DNA of 64,000 bases from Pseudomonadales bacterium. GTDB lineage: Bacteria; Pseudomonadota; Gammaproteobacteria; Pseudomonadales; Pseudohongiellaceae. Under the pieces are notes generated by a model, which was given only the letters and a program-made list of their open reading frames with translations, had not been told where the DNA came from and did not search any database. The position numbers and the translations under genes are program-made. Shown one piece after another: positions 1 to 8,115 of the stretch. Each line of letters starts with the position of its first letter. The stretch's first letter is position 1. The stretch lies in assembly GCA_024234365.1 (NCBI GenBank), contig JACKOK010000004.1:62001-126000 (forward strand), read 5' to 3'.

Positions 1-319
1 TCCGCACGGCTATGTCCGTTTGAAAATCATTAGCTTGAACTACATCCTTCATGAAGGATTCGAGTTGCTTCGGAATGTAAGGCGATGGCAAACGCAAAAG
101 GCGGCTGGACAGCATCAACCGATTCAGGTGATCCTTCAAACGGAAAGCATAAAGCTCCCCATTTTCTTCGTTCCAATAACAACGTATACCTTCAAATACG
201 TTCAGTCCGAACTGGGCAGTGGGTGAAAGCAAATTTACGAATGCAGTGCTTTGGCGAACAAGCTGCCCCCTAAGCCAAATAAGATTGTCTACCATCTCAA
301 TGCCCTTATCCAATCGCAT
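1..319 (-). CDS. Class IV aminotransferase (branched-chain aminotransferase-like), partial, runs off left edge
   Basis: The reverse strand from 319 to base 1 is one open frame of 106 codons with no stop, so the gene continues outside the window. The translation has the N-terminal layout of fold-type IV PLP aminotransferases of the IlvE group: an IWLRGQLV strand near residue 13, then FGLNVFEGIRCYW (the family's YGTSVFEGIR block), then the RLKDHLNRLMLSS helix and a LPSPY stretch. ATG at 319 is used; an ATG at 295 (MVDN) is a possible alternative and neither has a strong ribosome site. The enzyme would move an amino group between a branched-chain amino acid or related substrate and 2-oxoglutarate. 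In this locus it may instead serve polysaccharide decoration; that part is inference. Confidence 0.8.
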   Translation of the reverse strand, partial: MRLDKGIEMVDNLIWLRGQLVRQSTAFVNLLSPTAQFGLNVFEGIRCYWNEENGELYAFRLKDHLNRLMLSSRLLRLPSPYIPKQLESFMKDVVQANDFQTDIAVR

Positions 320-469
320 ATTTAATTTATTATAGAGTTGCAAGAAATCAATGAGTAAAACACTTTTTCCTAGTGAAACCTTTTAAAATGACCTCATTGC
401 GAATCATTTCAAGAAGTATTCAGTCATGAGATATCCATAGTAGTAGATTACTTGGAAATCTCATCGAGA

Positions 470-1765
470 TCATGGCTCTAAATTCGAGGGAAAGGTCAAC
501 CTCTCCACCTTACTAATTGACGCAAGTCGTATTACTCTTTCAGCAAGGCCCCCATATACCTTTTCATATGAATAACGAGCGTCGTGGATCGTTCCAATAT
601 GGTCGACAATCTCATCAAAGAAGTCCTGATTGTCCAACAGTTGGAGCGCATAGTTTGAAAACTCAAGTTCAGAATCTGTGCTTAACCCTATATTGTTGCT
701 CATCAATAGTTCTTCGACCACACCTTTCAGCGTGGTTATCACAGGCAAATTACTTGCAAAACTATCCATTATTTTGTTGGGTATGCTTCTCATAAAGGCG
801 TCATTATTTATATATGGCGCCATCATTGCGATGGAGCTACTTGTTAGTACCGATATTCTAGGCGCATCAATCCAACCTGGCATGACTACATTACTCAAGC
901 CAGCCATCAATTGGCGAATTTTTCCGGATTCACTTCCTTCGCCACAAATGACAAATTGACAATCGATATCTTCATCAAGATATTTTTGAGCGACTCTACG
1001 AACAATTTCAAAATTAAAAGCAGGAGATAAACTACCGACGAAACTAATACGGCGCCTATTTTCAGTATCAACACCGTGTAATGCCCACCATTTTCTTACT
1101 TCAAAAAGTTCGTCATCGCGAAATTTCTCTTTAGGTGCCGCCAAAGGCGCAGGTAAATCTGCAGCTGTCAATGGTCTCCCAGAGACGTCACCCATCCATG
1201 TGACAAATTCACTTGTCATTGCACAAAACTCTAAAGCATCATTCATCGCTCTTTTTGTGAGGAAAGAGTAAGGACAAAGTGCTAATTTAGCCAAAGGGTG
1301 TAATATTTTTGGAACAGGTTCCAGAAAGATATCGGGCCATTGATCTTTTGCATCAATTATTGCCGGGACATTTTTATTTCTTAGCCAACGAATCATTACA
1401 GCAGCTATCTCAATTGGAGGAAATCCCACAAACGCAGAATCAGGAGGGTCATATTTTCCGCTGGAAAGCAATCTCCCAAGGTTAATTGCGAGTTGCGCAT
1501 GATCAATCAGACGTCTTATTCCAATATTCCTAGTATATCCCATAGATGGAATGAGATTTATAGTTAGTTGATTTGAAAATTCAATAGATTGAAACTCAAA
1601 AGAGCGATGAATTTTCTCCTGATGAAAAAATGCAGAACTCCAAATAACCACATGATGCCCTCGTTCAATCAAGGCATTTGCAAGATTCATTGCCCTCATC
1701 GGGCGCGGGGACCCTTTATCACTATGCAAAGGCTCACCGGTTTGCAAAATCCAAACTATCACCAA
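470..1765 (-). CDS. Glycosyltransferase, family 4 type (WbuB-like)
   Basis: A 431-residue protein with the two-lobed GT-B plan. The N-terminal lobe starts with a Rossmann strand (MVIVWILQTGEPLHSD) and carries an RAMNLANALIERGHHV helix. The C-terminal lobe begins at about residue 240 with RRISFVGSLSP, followed by QFVICGEGS and VVMPGWIDAP. The donor-binding region around residue 330 reads SIPNKIMDSFASNLPVI, a variant of the GT4 E-x7-E block. It should transfer a sugar from a nucleotide donor to the growing undecaprenyl-linked repeat unit at the cytoplasmic membrane. It starts one base after the wbpI stop, so it is cotranscribed. The donor and linkage cannot be read from the sequence. Confidence 0.85.
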   Translation of the reverse strand: MVIVWILQTGEPLHSDKGSPRPMRAMNLANALIERGHHVVIWSSAFFHQEKIHRSFEFQSIEFSNQLTINLIPSMGYTRNIGIRRLIDHAQLAINLGRLLSSGKYDPPDSAFVGFPPIEIAAVMIRWLRNKNVPAIIDAKDQWPDIFLEPVPKILHPLAKLALCPYSFLTKRAMNDALEFCAMTSEFVTWMGDVSGRPLTAADLPAPLAAPKEKFRDDELFEVRKWWALHGVDTENRRRISFVGSLSPAFNFEIVRRVAQKYLDEDIDCQFVICGEGSESGKIRQLMAGLSNVVMPGWIDAPRISVLTSSSIAMMAPYINNDAFMRSIPNKIMDSFASNLPVITTLKGVVEELLMSNNIGLSTDSELEFSNYALQLLDNQDFFDEIVDHIGTIHDARYSYEKVYGGLAERVIRLASISKVERLTFPSNLEP

Positions 1766-1766
1766 C

Positions 1767-2849
1767 TTACCTACTTAAAGCTCTGACAATTTTTTGGGCA
1801 GCGTTACCATCGCCATACGGTTGAATTTTCTCTCCTTTCGCACCAAGAGCAGAGAGAATCGCATCATGAATGCTATATGAAGAAACAGGGGGGACCAGCC
1901 GATTCCAACCAGAGGTAAGAAGTTCTATCCATTCCGTTTCATCTCGCAATGTAACGCAAGGAACTTGATAAAAGAACGCTTCTTTTTGCACCCCCCCAGA
2001 ATCAGTGGCAATCACTGCCGCATACTTTTCCAGTTGTACCATATCCAGGTAGCCGACCGGATCAATGACACATACTTTCCGCGACAATTCGCTCAATCTT
2101 CCCATTTTCTGTAACACAGTGCGCGTCCTAGGATGAAGCGCCCACACCACAGGAATGCTCTGAGCAACCATTTCCAGCCCATCCACAATAGCCAGCAATC
2201 GATGAAGTTGGTTTGTGTTTTCTGCTCGGTGCACAGTAGCTAAAACATACGATCTAGGGTTTAGATTTAGCTTCTCCAGTACTTGACCAGACGCATTCAC
2301 CTTTCTGCCATAATGTAGAGCAACGTCGTACATCACGTCGCCCACTTCCTCAATATGAGAATTGGCCAATCCTTCACGTAGCAAGTGAGCGTTGGACGCC
2401 GCTGTCGGTGCGAACAACCAAGACGAGATACGATCGGTCAGGATACGATTAATTTCCTCTGGCATATTCATGTTGAAGCTGCGTAATCCAGCCTCCACAT
2501 GTGCTACTGGGATGTTTAATTTTACTGCCGCCAACGCTCCAGCAAGAGTCGAGTTTGTATCACCGTACACCATTACCAAATCTGGCCCTTCGGTTAGAAG
2601 AACCTCTTCAACCTTCGCCAACATACGTCCGGTCATTTCTCCGTGCCCTCCACCGTGTATGTTTAACCAGTGATCAGGCTTAGGAATACCCAACTCCTCA
2701 AAAAAAACCTCCGACATATTATTGTCAAAGTGTTGACCGGTATGCACTAAAGTCTCTTTTAATTGATCCGACATTCGCAAAGCATGGGATACTACACTTG
2801 CCTTAATGAACTGTGGGCGCGCGCCCAGAACTGTAACTATTCTCTTCAT
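1767..2849 (-). CDS. wbpI: UDP-GlcNAc3NAcA 2-epimerase, non-hydrolysing (WbpI type)
   Basis: A 360-residue member of the WecB/WbpI epimerase family. The opening VLGARPQFIKAS, then HTGQHFDNNMSEVFF, VYGDTNSTLAGALAA, HVEAGLRSFNMNMPEEINR and TDSGGVQKEA are the family's active-site blocks. The segment IHGGGHGEMTGRML matches WbpI better than WecB. With wbpA, wbpB, wbpD and wbpE in the same operon, the likely reaction is C2 inversion of UDP-GlcNAc3NAcA to UDP-ManNAc3NAcA. A generic UDP-GlcNAc 2-epimerase remains possible but fits the context less well. It sits between two glycosyltransferase genes with almost no spacing. Confidence 0.87.
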   Translation of the reverse strand: MKRIVTVLGARPQFIKASVVSHALRMSDQLKETLVHTGQHFDNNMSEVFFEELGIPKPDHWLNIHGGGHGEMTGRMLAKVEEVLLTEGPDLVMVYGDTNSTLAGALAAVKLNIPVAHVEAGLRSFNMNMPEEINRILTDRISSWLFAPTAASNAHLLREGLANSHIEEVGDVMYDVALHYGRKVNASGQVLEKLNLNPRSYVLATVHRAENTNQLHRLLAIVDGLEMVAQSIPVVWALHPRTRTVLQKMGRLSELSRKVCVIDPVGYLDMVQLEKYAAVIATDSGGVQKEAFFYQVPCVTLRDETEWIELLTSGWNRLVPPVSSYSIHDAILSALGAKGEKIQPYGDGNAAQKIVRALSR

Positions 2850-2850
2850 C

Positions 2851-3951
2851 TCATACCTGTAAAATACACTTATAAAATTCGACTAATTTAGCTTCTTCGC
2901 TCGACCAATTGTATTTTTTCAGCACTGCACTTCGCCCATTCCCCCCCATCCGTAGCGCCTTATCGGGATTTTGTACAAGATAGTCAATAGCGTTGGCAAT
3001 GGCTTGTGGATTCATCGGATCTACACACAAACCACACTGGTTACCCATCACGATCTCACGCCACAAAGGAAAATCAGACGCTATTACCGGCACCCCAGCC
3101 GACATGTATTCGAACATTTTATTTGGTTGAGCATCGACATGGTTGGGAAGTGGGTGAAATGTAACCAGCCCAGCCACTGATCTACTACAAATCTGACGCA
3201 CACCAGCACGATCCACAAAACCATGACTATCAACTCTCTCCCACCCCTTAATGGTTTTGCAAGTTGCTTCAAGCTTTGGCTCTACAAAACAACCACACAA
3301 ATTCAGCCGAACATCATTTTCTACCAAACTTAAGGCCAAGAGGATCTCGTGAATCCCTCTGACATCCTCAATACCACCGACATAGCACACTTCGCTTAAC
3401 TTCTCTGCCCAAGGTATTTCCGCATCCAGCTCACCAAGTAACGGATAATTATTGATGTCAATGCTATGAATATTCATAGACTCAAATTTATCTCGAATAG
3501 ATGGAGTGGCAGCTATAACAGCATCTAATTTTCTGCAAGCCCAGTATTCATATGCAGAAAATACTTTGGCAATGACCCAAAGCAAGGGTTTATTAAGGTA
3601 GGGTTTACTAAGCATTTGTTTTGGCACATCTTCGTGTGAATCGAAAATTACACGCCGACCTAAACGCTTTAACTTAAGCCCAATTGGTATGAGCTCTGGA
3701 TCATGTAGATGGTAAATATCTGCATCCGGCAATATAGATAGTATACGTTTAGGTGCTCTAAATATCCGGTCAAAACGTCCATGCGATGCACCAGCATCAA
3801 GAATGTGAACACCATCTTTAAGATCATCTCCTCGCCCGTCAGCAACAACTAACGTTACTGTGCCGAAGTACTTAAATAGGGAGGAACACATTTTTATGAA
3901 AATGCGCGTATCATATCTAGGGTGTGCCGATGTTATATGAACGATATGCAT
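2851..3951 (-). CDS. Glycosyltransferase, family 4
   Basis: GT-B fold protein of about 366 residues. I start it at ATG 3951 (MHIVHITSAHPRYDTRIF), where the first Rossmann strand begins. An upstream ATG at 3969 would add six residues without structural meaning. The N-terminal half carries DIYHLHDPELIPIGLKLKR and FDSHEDVP, typical of GT4 acceptor lobes. The C-terminal half carries EVCYVGGIEDVRGIHEIL and then PNKMFEYMSAGVPVIAS, the nucleotide-sugar binding E-x7-E block at about residue 290. It likely adds one sugar to the lipid-linked O-unit. It lies directly upstream of wbpI in the same transcript. Confidence 0.87.
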   Translation of the reverse strand: MHIVHITSAHPRYDTRIFIKMCSSLFKYFGTVTLVVADGRGDDLKDGVHILDAGASHGRFDRIFRAPKRILSILPDADIYHLHDPELIPIGLKLKRLGRRVIFDSHEDVPKQMLSKPYLNKPLLWVIAKVFSAYEYWACRKLDAVIAATPSIRDKFESMNIHSIDINNYPLLGELDAEIPWAEKLSEVCYVGGIEDVRGIHEILLALSLVENDVRLNLCGCFVEPKLEATCKTIKGWERVDSHGFVDRAGVRQICSRSVAGLVTFHPLPNHVDAQPNKMFEYMSAGVPVIASDFPLWREIVMGNQCGLCVDPMNPQAIANAIDYLVQNPDKALRMGGNGRSAVLKKYNWSSEEAKLVEFYKCILQV

Positions 3952-4443
3952 AATATTAATTGAGTTCAAACTAGTTGTATTGACTCCAGATAATTGACCA
4001 CCTGAGCATTTATGTTGCCAAACCTAGATTGGTTGCGAGTTGGCTTCAGTGAACTCTGAGATTATACAACCCGAGAGAAGTCGAATATCATGTTTATCAG
4101 CCTCCCTAGAAACTGAAGCGCTCCGGCTACTAATTGCTTCTTACTGCACTTGTCTAACGTCAGACCAGATAACGATAATCTTCAATCAAAAGGAATCAGT
4201 GCGCTATCTAACACTCATTCCAGATACTTTCATTGAAAAATCAGATGAATAGATTACCAGTTGGTTTTCCATGCCCAGGAAAATCAAGGATAACCTTATT
4301 CTCCTGCGCCCACTTTCTCGCACCTAGATACAAATTCGATTCTACTGCCCACCAAAATCTGATCGAGACGTTAGCCATGCACTCTCCAGCTTGCGGGAAC
4401 GAAATTATCAGCACTCAATTTCTTAGAACCTATACTTTGTTGA
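3952..4443. other. Gap of about 490 bp holding an IS3 relic
   Basis: No intact gene is visible between the wbpG stop side and the glycosyltransferase start. Small open frames on the plus strand have no family features. On the minus strand there is a decayed transposase stretch, listed separately. The rest is AT-rich and unassigned. Confidence 0.6.
4150..4350 (-). pseudogene. Decayed IS3-family transposase (OrfB C-terminal part)
   Basis: Reading the minus strand in one frame gives ARKWAQENKVILDFPGHGKPT, then GNLFI, a stop, FFNESIWNEC, a stop, IAH, a stop, and FLLIEDYRYLV. This lines up with the integrase-core segment of IS3-type OrfB, which usually reads like LDxWAYENGVxLDFSRPGKPTDNAFIESFNGxxRxECLxxHWFLSLEDA. 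At least three in-frame stops and a lost Asp/Glu block show it is dead. No terminal inverted repeats were identified, so the element's ends are unknown. It marks past insertion in the polysaccharide locus. Confidence 0.62.
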
Positions 4444-5580
4444 TTAATAGGAAACTCTTATATTCTTTCCAGTGAATCTTAAGATCATTTTCTTAATATT
4501 TCGGATGAGTTGATAACGACCATCCCAATTAGGAAAGTCAGAATACTCATGCAACTCGGCACTTATAAATTCATCAAATTCCTGGCGTGATATTCTTAAT
4601 TTCTTACAGAGATAACTAATATCAACTTCCAGCTCAATAGGGTCATACAATGGCTCCTCTAACTTATGTAGCGCTTCTTCACGCGTCATTTGCCCTGAAA
4701 CAATAAGACTTGATAAATGCGGCAAACGTTTATCTATATTAAACTTTTCAGGAAGATAGTAATTCTGAAACCATTTGGTAAAAATCGATTCGCCATGTTT
4801 TCTCGGATAAGGCTTATAGCCTATCGTACGCTCCAATTCAGCCAACGCGCCCGCTTTGTTATAGTCCATGAAATTCAATGGACGAAGAACCCTCATTTTC
4901 TTCACAATTGGATACCAGAAATAATATTCAAAAAAACTAATTGTCTGATAATTTCTGAATTTCCTATCACCATATTTTTTGTGAATAGCTTTCAAGTTAA
5001 TTGCATCCATTGCGGTTCCATGCCATGATGCTGGAAAGATACTCTCTGTTGCAAGATTACCACCAGAAAGCACGTAGCGAATGTTGTTTCTAGTAGCAAA
5101 ATGATATAAACCAGCAAAAAATGCATGATCTTGTGGAACATCCTGATTTGACACAGCAGCTCGTAGATAAGCCAGCTGCAGATCACGCATATCCTCCCAG
5201 TCCACCACAAAAGTATGTAGGTCGTAGTTGCAGTATTTGATAATTGCTTCAATATTTGCGACCGCCAGCTCACTATTCCAGCCGGCATCCACATGCATTA
5301 CTAGTGGACGAAGCCCCCATGTATGAGCCTTTATTGCCAAATACGAACTGTCAACACCACCACTCAACCCAATGATGCAATCGTACTCTTGCCCTTTGCC
5401 TGCGGCTTTTATTTCTTCCAAATGTGTTACCCAGGATTGCTCACTTTCACCGCTTTTATATAAATGCTTCCGAGTAACCTCTTCAAATTTCTGACAATGA
5501 CTACAGATACCATACGCATCAAAGGTAATTTCAGGATCTGTGGTATCCATTACGCAGCGCGTACATCGCTTATAGAACAT
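4444..5580 (-). CDS. wbpG: N-acetyl sugar amidotransferase (WbpG type)
   Basis: A 378-residue protein of the PP-loop ATP pyrophosphatase superfamily. Two N-terminal cysteine pairs (CTRC at residues 6-9 and CSHC at 26-29) suggest a zinc knuckle, and the P-loop GLSGGVDSSY lies at about 71-80. WbpG in P. aeruginosa uses ammonia delivered by HisH/HisF to convert a 3-N-acetyl group of the ManNAc3NAcA sugar to an acetamidino group. Here hisH and hisF lie immediately upstream. I chose ATG 5580: it has AAAGGTGA in front and follows the hisF stop by a few bases, whereas ATG 5610 would overlap hisF. Confidence 0.9.
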   Translation of the reverse strand: MFYKRCTRCVMDTTDPEITFDAYGICSHCQKFEEVTRKHLYKSGESEQSWVTHLEEIKAAGKGQEYDCIIGLSGGVDSSYLAIKAHTWGLRPLVMHVDAGWNSELAVANIEAIIKYCNYDLHTFVVDWEDMRDLQLAYLRAAVSNQDVPQDHAFFAGLYHFATRNNIRYVLSGGNLATESIFPASWHGTAMDAINLKAIHKKYGDRKFRNYQTISFFEYYFWYPIVKKMRVLRPLNFMDYNKAGALAELERTIGYKPYPRKHGESIFTKWFQNYYLPEKFNIDKRLPHLSSLIVSGQMTREEALHKLEEPLYDPIELEVDISYLCKKLRISRQEFDEFISAELHEYSDFPNWDGRYQLIRNIKKMILRFTGKNIRVSY

Positions 5581-5585
5581 TTCGT

Positions 5586-6344
5586 TCACCTTTGGAAAAA
5601 TTCGTCCCAATCCCCTACTTTAGGGTAGTTAATCAACACGGCGCGATGCTTACCATGGAATACAAACATGCTACCTGCAGCCACTGCTGAAGCGCCACTA
5701 TCAAGAGCCTCTCGTAGATGCATAAGTGTTCCAGCCCCACCGCAAATCACCAGTGGTACCGGGATTTGTGCCAAACTACGAACAAGCGCCATGTCGTAGC
5801 CTGCCATTACCCCATCTCGGCCTACATCGTTGACAAACAACTCTCCTATTCCGGCGTCAATTAAGTTCTGGACATGCTGATGAAAACTCAGACTGGTTTC
5901 GACTGTAGCTGATTTAGCCATGACCGTATAACCACCAAATAATTTACGCTTTACATCAATTCCACCAACTATGGCTTGACTACCAAAGACATCGACTGCT
6001 GCTCGTATAATGTCTGTAGATTCAGTGGCTAAACTATTAATAACTACCTTTTCCACACCTGATCGAATCAAGCGACGGATTTGTTCCAGGGTACGCACAC
6101 CTCCTCCATAGGCAACAGGCATGAAGGCTTCGCCGGCCATCTCTGCGACTAATTCGTATTGGGGCTCCCGCTGAAAAATCGAAGCTTCGATATCCAGTAT
6201 TACAATTTCGTCTGCTTCCTTATCACTGAAGATGCGTACGGCATTTACGGGATCACCCACATACACAGCATCTTTAAATTTCTTAGTCTTATATAGCCCA
6301 TTACCTCTTAGCAGTAGACAAGGAATCACACGTGCTTGAATCAT
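5586..6344 (-). CDS. hisF2: HisF-like subunit for sugar amidation, lacking the first catalytic Asp
   Basis: A (beta-alpha)8 barrel protein of about 252 residues homologous to imidazole-glycerol-phosphate synthase cyclase. Standard HisF begins ...RIIPCLDV..., with Asp11 catalytic. Here the matching segment is RVIPCLLLRGNG, with Leu at position 11. The second acidic residue (GGIDVK, around 127) and the phosphate loops (VNDVGRDGVMAGYD, GGAG) are kept. With hisH and wbpG next to it, its role is most likely to channel glutamine-derived ammonia to WbpG, not to make histidine. ATG 6344 overlaps the hisH stop as ATGA; the longer ATG 6353 is not needed. Confidence 0.88.
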   Translation of the reverse strand: MIQARVIPCLLLRGNGLYKTKKFKDAVYVGDPVNAVRIFSDKEADEIVILDIEASIFQREPQYELVAEMAGEAFMPVAYGGGVRTLEQIRRLIRSGVEKVVINSLATESTDIIRAAVDVFGSQAIVGGIDVKRKLFGGYTVMAKSATVETSLSFHQHVQNLIDAGIGELFVNDVGRDGVMAGYDMALVRSLAQIPVPLVICGGAGTLMHLREALDSGASAVAAGSMFVFHGKHRAVLINYPKVGDWDEFFQR

Positions 6345-6955
6345 GGGGCCCACCTTGAGAATGACTTCAGTAATTGCTTGCCGAAACGATGGCTTTTTTC
6401 GGGATGAAATTGCACTCCTGCAATGTTGTCACGCACAACGCCGGCTGCAAAACTCAATCCATACTCTGCTTGAAAAAGCAACTCATCTGAATCTTTTGGA
6501 ACCATGTAATAACTGTGAACAAAATAAAACCGAGAATCTTGCGTTATCCCTTCAGATAACGGATGTTCCGGCAACGTTGCTTTAACCTGGTTCCAGCCCA
6601 TGTGAGGCACTCTCAAATTTGGTAGCATAGGAAACCTATGTACTTCCATGTCAATCCAACCCAGTCCTAACTCTTTCCCTTCTGCACTGCCATTACCTAA
6701 CATTTGGGCACCTACACATATACCCAATACAGGCACTCTATGTAGCAATACTCTTTGCTCCAGCACAGACACCAAACCACTCGAACGTAAATTTCTCATA
6801 CAGGCGTCAAATGCACCATTACCTGGTAAAATAATTCGGTCGGCCTGCTCAACAACCTGAGACGAAGTTGTAATCTGACATTTCAATCCCAAGCGTTGTA
6901 ACATGCTAACCACTGCATTTATATTGCCTATATCGAAGTCAATGACTGCGATCAT
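6341..6955 (-). CDS. hisH2: HisH-like glutamine amidotransferase for sugar amidation
   Basis: A 204-residue class I glutaminase. The nucleophile motif is LGICVGAQML with Cys80. The His/Glu pair is in VQFHPEKSHRFGKQLL near residue 186. The oxyanion region reads ILPGNGAFDACM. It would hydrolyse glutamine and pass ammonia through the adjacent HisF-type barrel. Its stop overlaps the hisF start by four bases, consistent with a coupled complex. A normal histidine operon would show hisB, hisA or hisI nearby. None is here, and wbpG follows instead. Confidence 0.9.
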   Translation of the reverse strand: MIAVIDFDIGNINAVVSMLQRLGLKCQITTSSQVVEQADRIILPGNGAFDACMRNLRSSGLVSVLEQRVLLHRVPVLGICVGAQMLGNGSAEGKELGLGWIDMEVHRFPMLPNLRVPHMGWNQVKATLPEHPLSEGITQDSRFYFVHSYYMVPKDSDELLFQAEYGLSFAAGVVRDNIAGVQFHPEKSHRFGKQLLKSFSRWAP

Positions 6956-6978
6956 GGTAAATATTCCTGATCATTCGG

Positions 6979-8115
6979 TTAGATAAATAAGTTAGCATAA
7001 GCTCGTAGCATTGCAGCCTCTTGCACTTCCCAAGCGTGCTTGACTCCAGTCTTATGGGCATTAACATGTAAAACTTCTATATCTTGAGCAAGAAGCAAAT
7101 CGATCGCATGATTGATTGCTTCTGGAGAGAATTCTTTGATGACCGACCCCATACTATTACCCTCAACAAATGCCGCCATTTCCTTCATATCTGAAACCAG
7201 CACAGGCAGACCCGCCATAGCATATTCAAACAACTTATTTGGCATGCAGTAAAAGTGATTGAGGCATGTATTTTGAATCAAGTGAATACCCATATCAGCC
7301 GATGACGTATATTCCAAAACCGAGCTTGGAGAAACAGCAGGATAAAAGAACACATTTGATCTCTTTTTTGAAAACTCTTCGATGTCGCTCTGCATCGAGC
7401 CGTAGCCCATGAACACGGCGACAACATTGTTGTCCTTTCGAACTCTAAAAGCTTCCAAGATCAAGGAAACACCACGCCCATGCACTAGTCCACCTTGGTA
7501 AAGTAGTATTTTCTGTTCTTCTTTTATCCCCAACCGTAGTCTAAAATGATTTTTCTTCATTAATTTTCTTTGGTGACATGCATTCAAGACAACGACAGGA
7601 CGAGGGATGCGATATGCATTGGTATACCAATCAGCAATACTTTCGCTAACAACAATAGTCAGATCAACCTGATCGATCAGTGCTCTTTCTACCCATTTGC
7701 TGAGCTTTTTTCGAACACCATATAGCCCGCTCGTTTCAGTTTCTAGCTCATGCGTATCGTAAACCAGTTTTGCGCCCCAGATCCTCTTAAGAATCACTCC
7801 TAAAGGAAGCAGGCTTAAGGTATGGACATTTATTACGCGTATATGCTTATCTTTATAGCCAGCATACACTCGAAACGAAAATTCCAAGTATTTAAGAGTT
7901 TGAAAAAACAAATTTTTGGAGTACTTACGCGTTCTCAAGGCAAACCGACGAGCTCGAATATTCTCTCCGAATTTTTCGTCTCGTAGAAGACCATCAGCAT
8001 GCAATGCCGCAATATACAATTTGTCAACTAAATTTGATCTGATCAAAGACTCTGCTTCTTTAAGAAGCCGACTTTGATTCTTTAATTCAGTTAGAGTGAT
8101 GTGGAGCGAAGACAT
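6979..8115 (-). CDS. Glycosyltransferase, family 4
   Basis: A GT-B type protein of 378 residues. The N-terminal lobe includes VINVHTLSLLPLGVILKR and KLVYDTHELETE. The C-terminal lobe includes KILLYQGGLVHGRGVSLILEAF and FYPAVSPSSVLEYTSSADMGIHL. The donor-site block MPNKLFEYAMAGLPVLVSD is the GT4 E-x7-E motif near residue 295. It should build the O-unit at the inner membrane's cytoplasmic face. Its start overlaps the end of the polymerase gene by 25 bp, so the two are translationally linked. The sugar specificity is unknown. Confidence 0.86.
   Translation of the reverse strand: MSSLHITLTELKNQSRLLKEAESLIRSNLVDKLYIAALHADGLLRDEKFGENIRARRFALRTRKYSKNLFFQTLKYLEFSFRVYAGYKDKHIRVINVHTLSLLPLGVILKRIWGAKLVYDTHELETETSGLYGVRKKLSKWVERALIDQVDLTIVVSESIADWYTNAYRIPRPVVVLNACHQRKLMKKNHFRLRLGIKEEQKILLYQGGLVHGRGVSLILEAFRVRKDNNVVAVFMGYGSMQSDIEEFSKKRSNVFFYPAVSPSSVLEYTSSADMGIHLIQNTCLNHFYCMPNKLFEYAMAGLPVLVSDMKEMAAFVEGNSMGSVIKEFSPEAINHAIDLLLAQDIEVLHVNAHKTGVKHAWEVQEAAMLRAYANLFI

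Noticed and set aside
1767..2849. wecB of enterobacterial common antigen
   Set aside because: No other ECA genes; the wbp pathway genes and the GGGHGEMTG segment point to WbpI.
5586..6955. hisF/hisH as histidine biosynthesis genes
   Set aside because: No other his gene is near, wbpG follows directly, and the HisF catalytic Asp11 is Leu.
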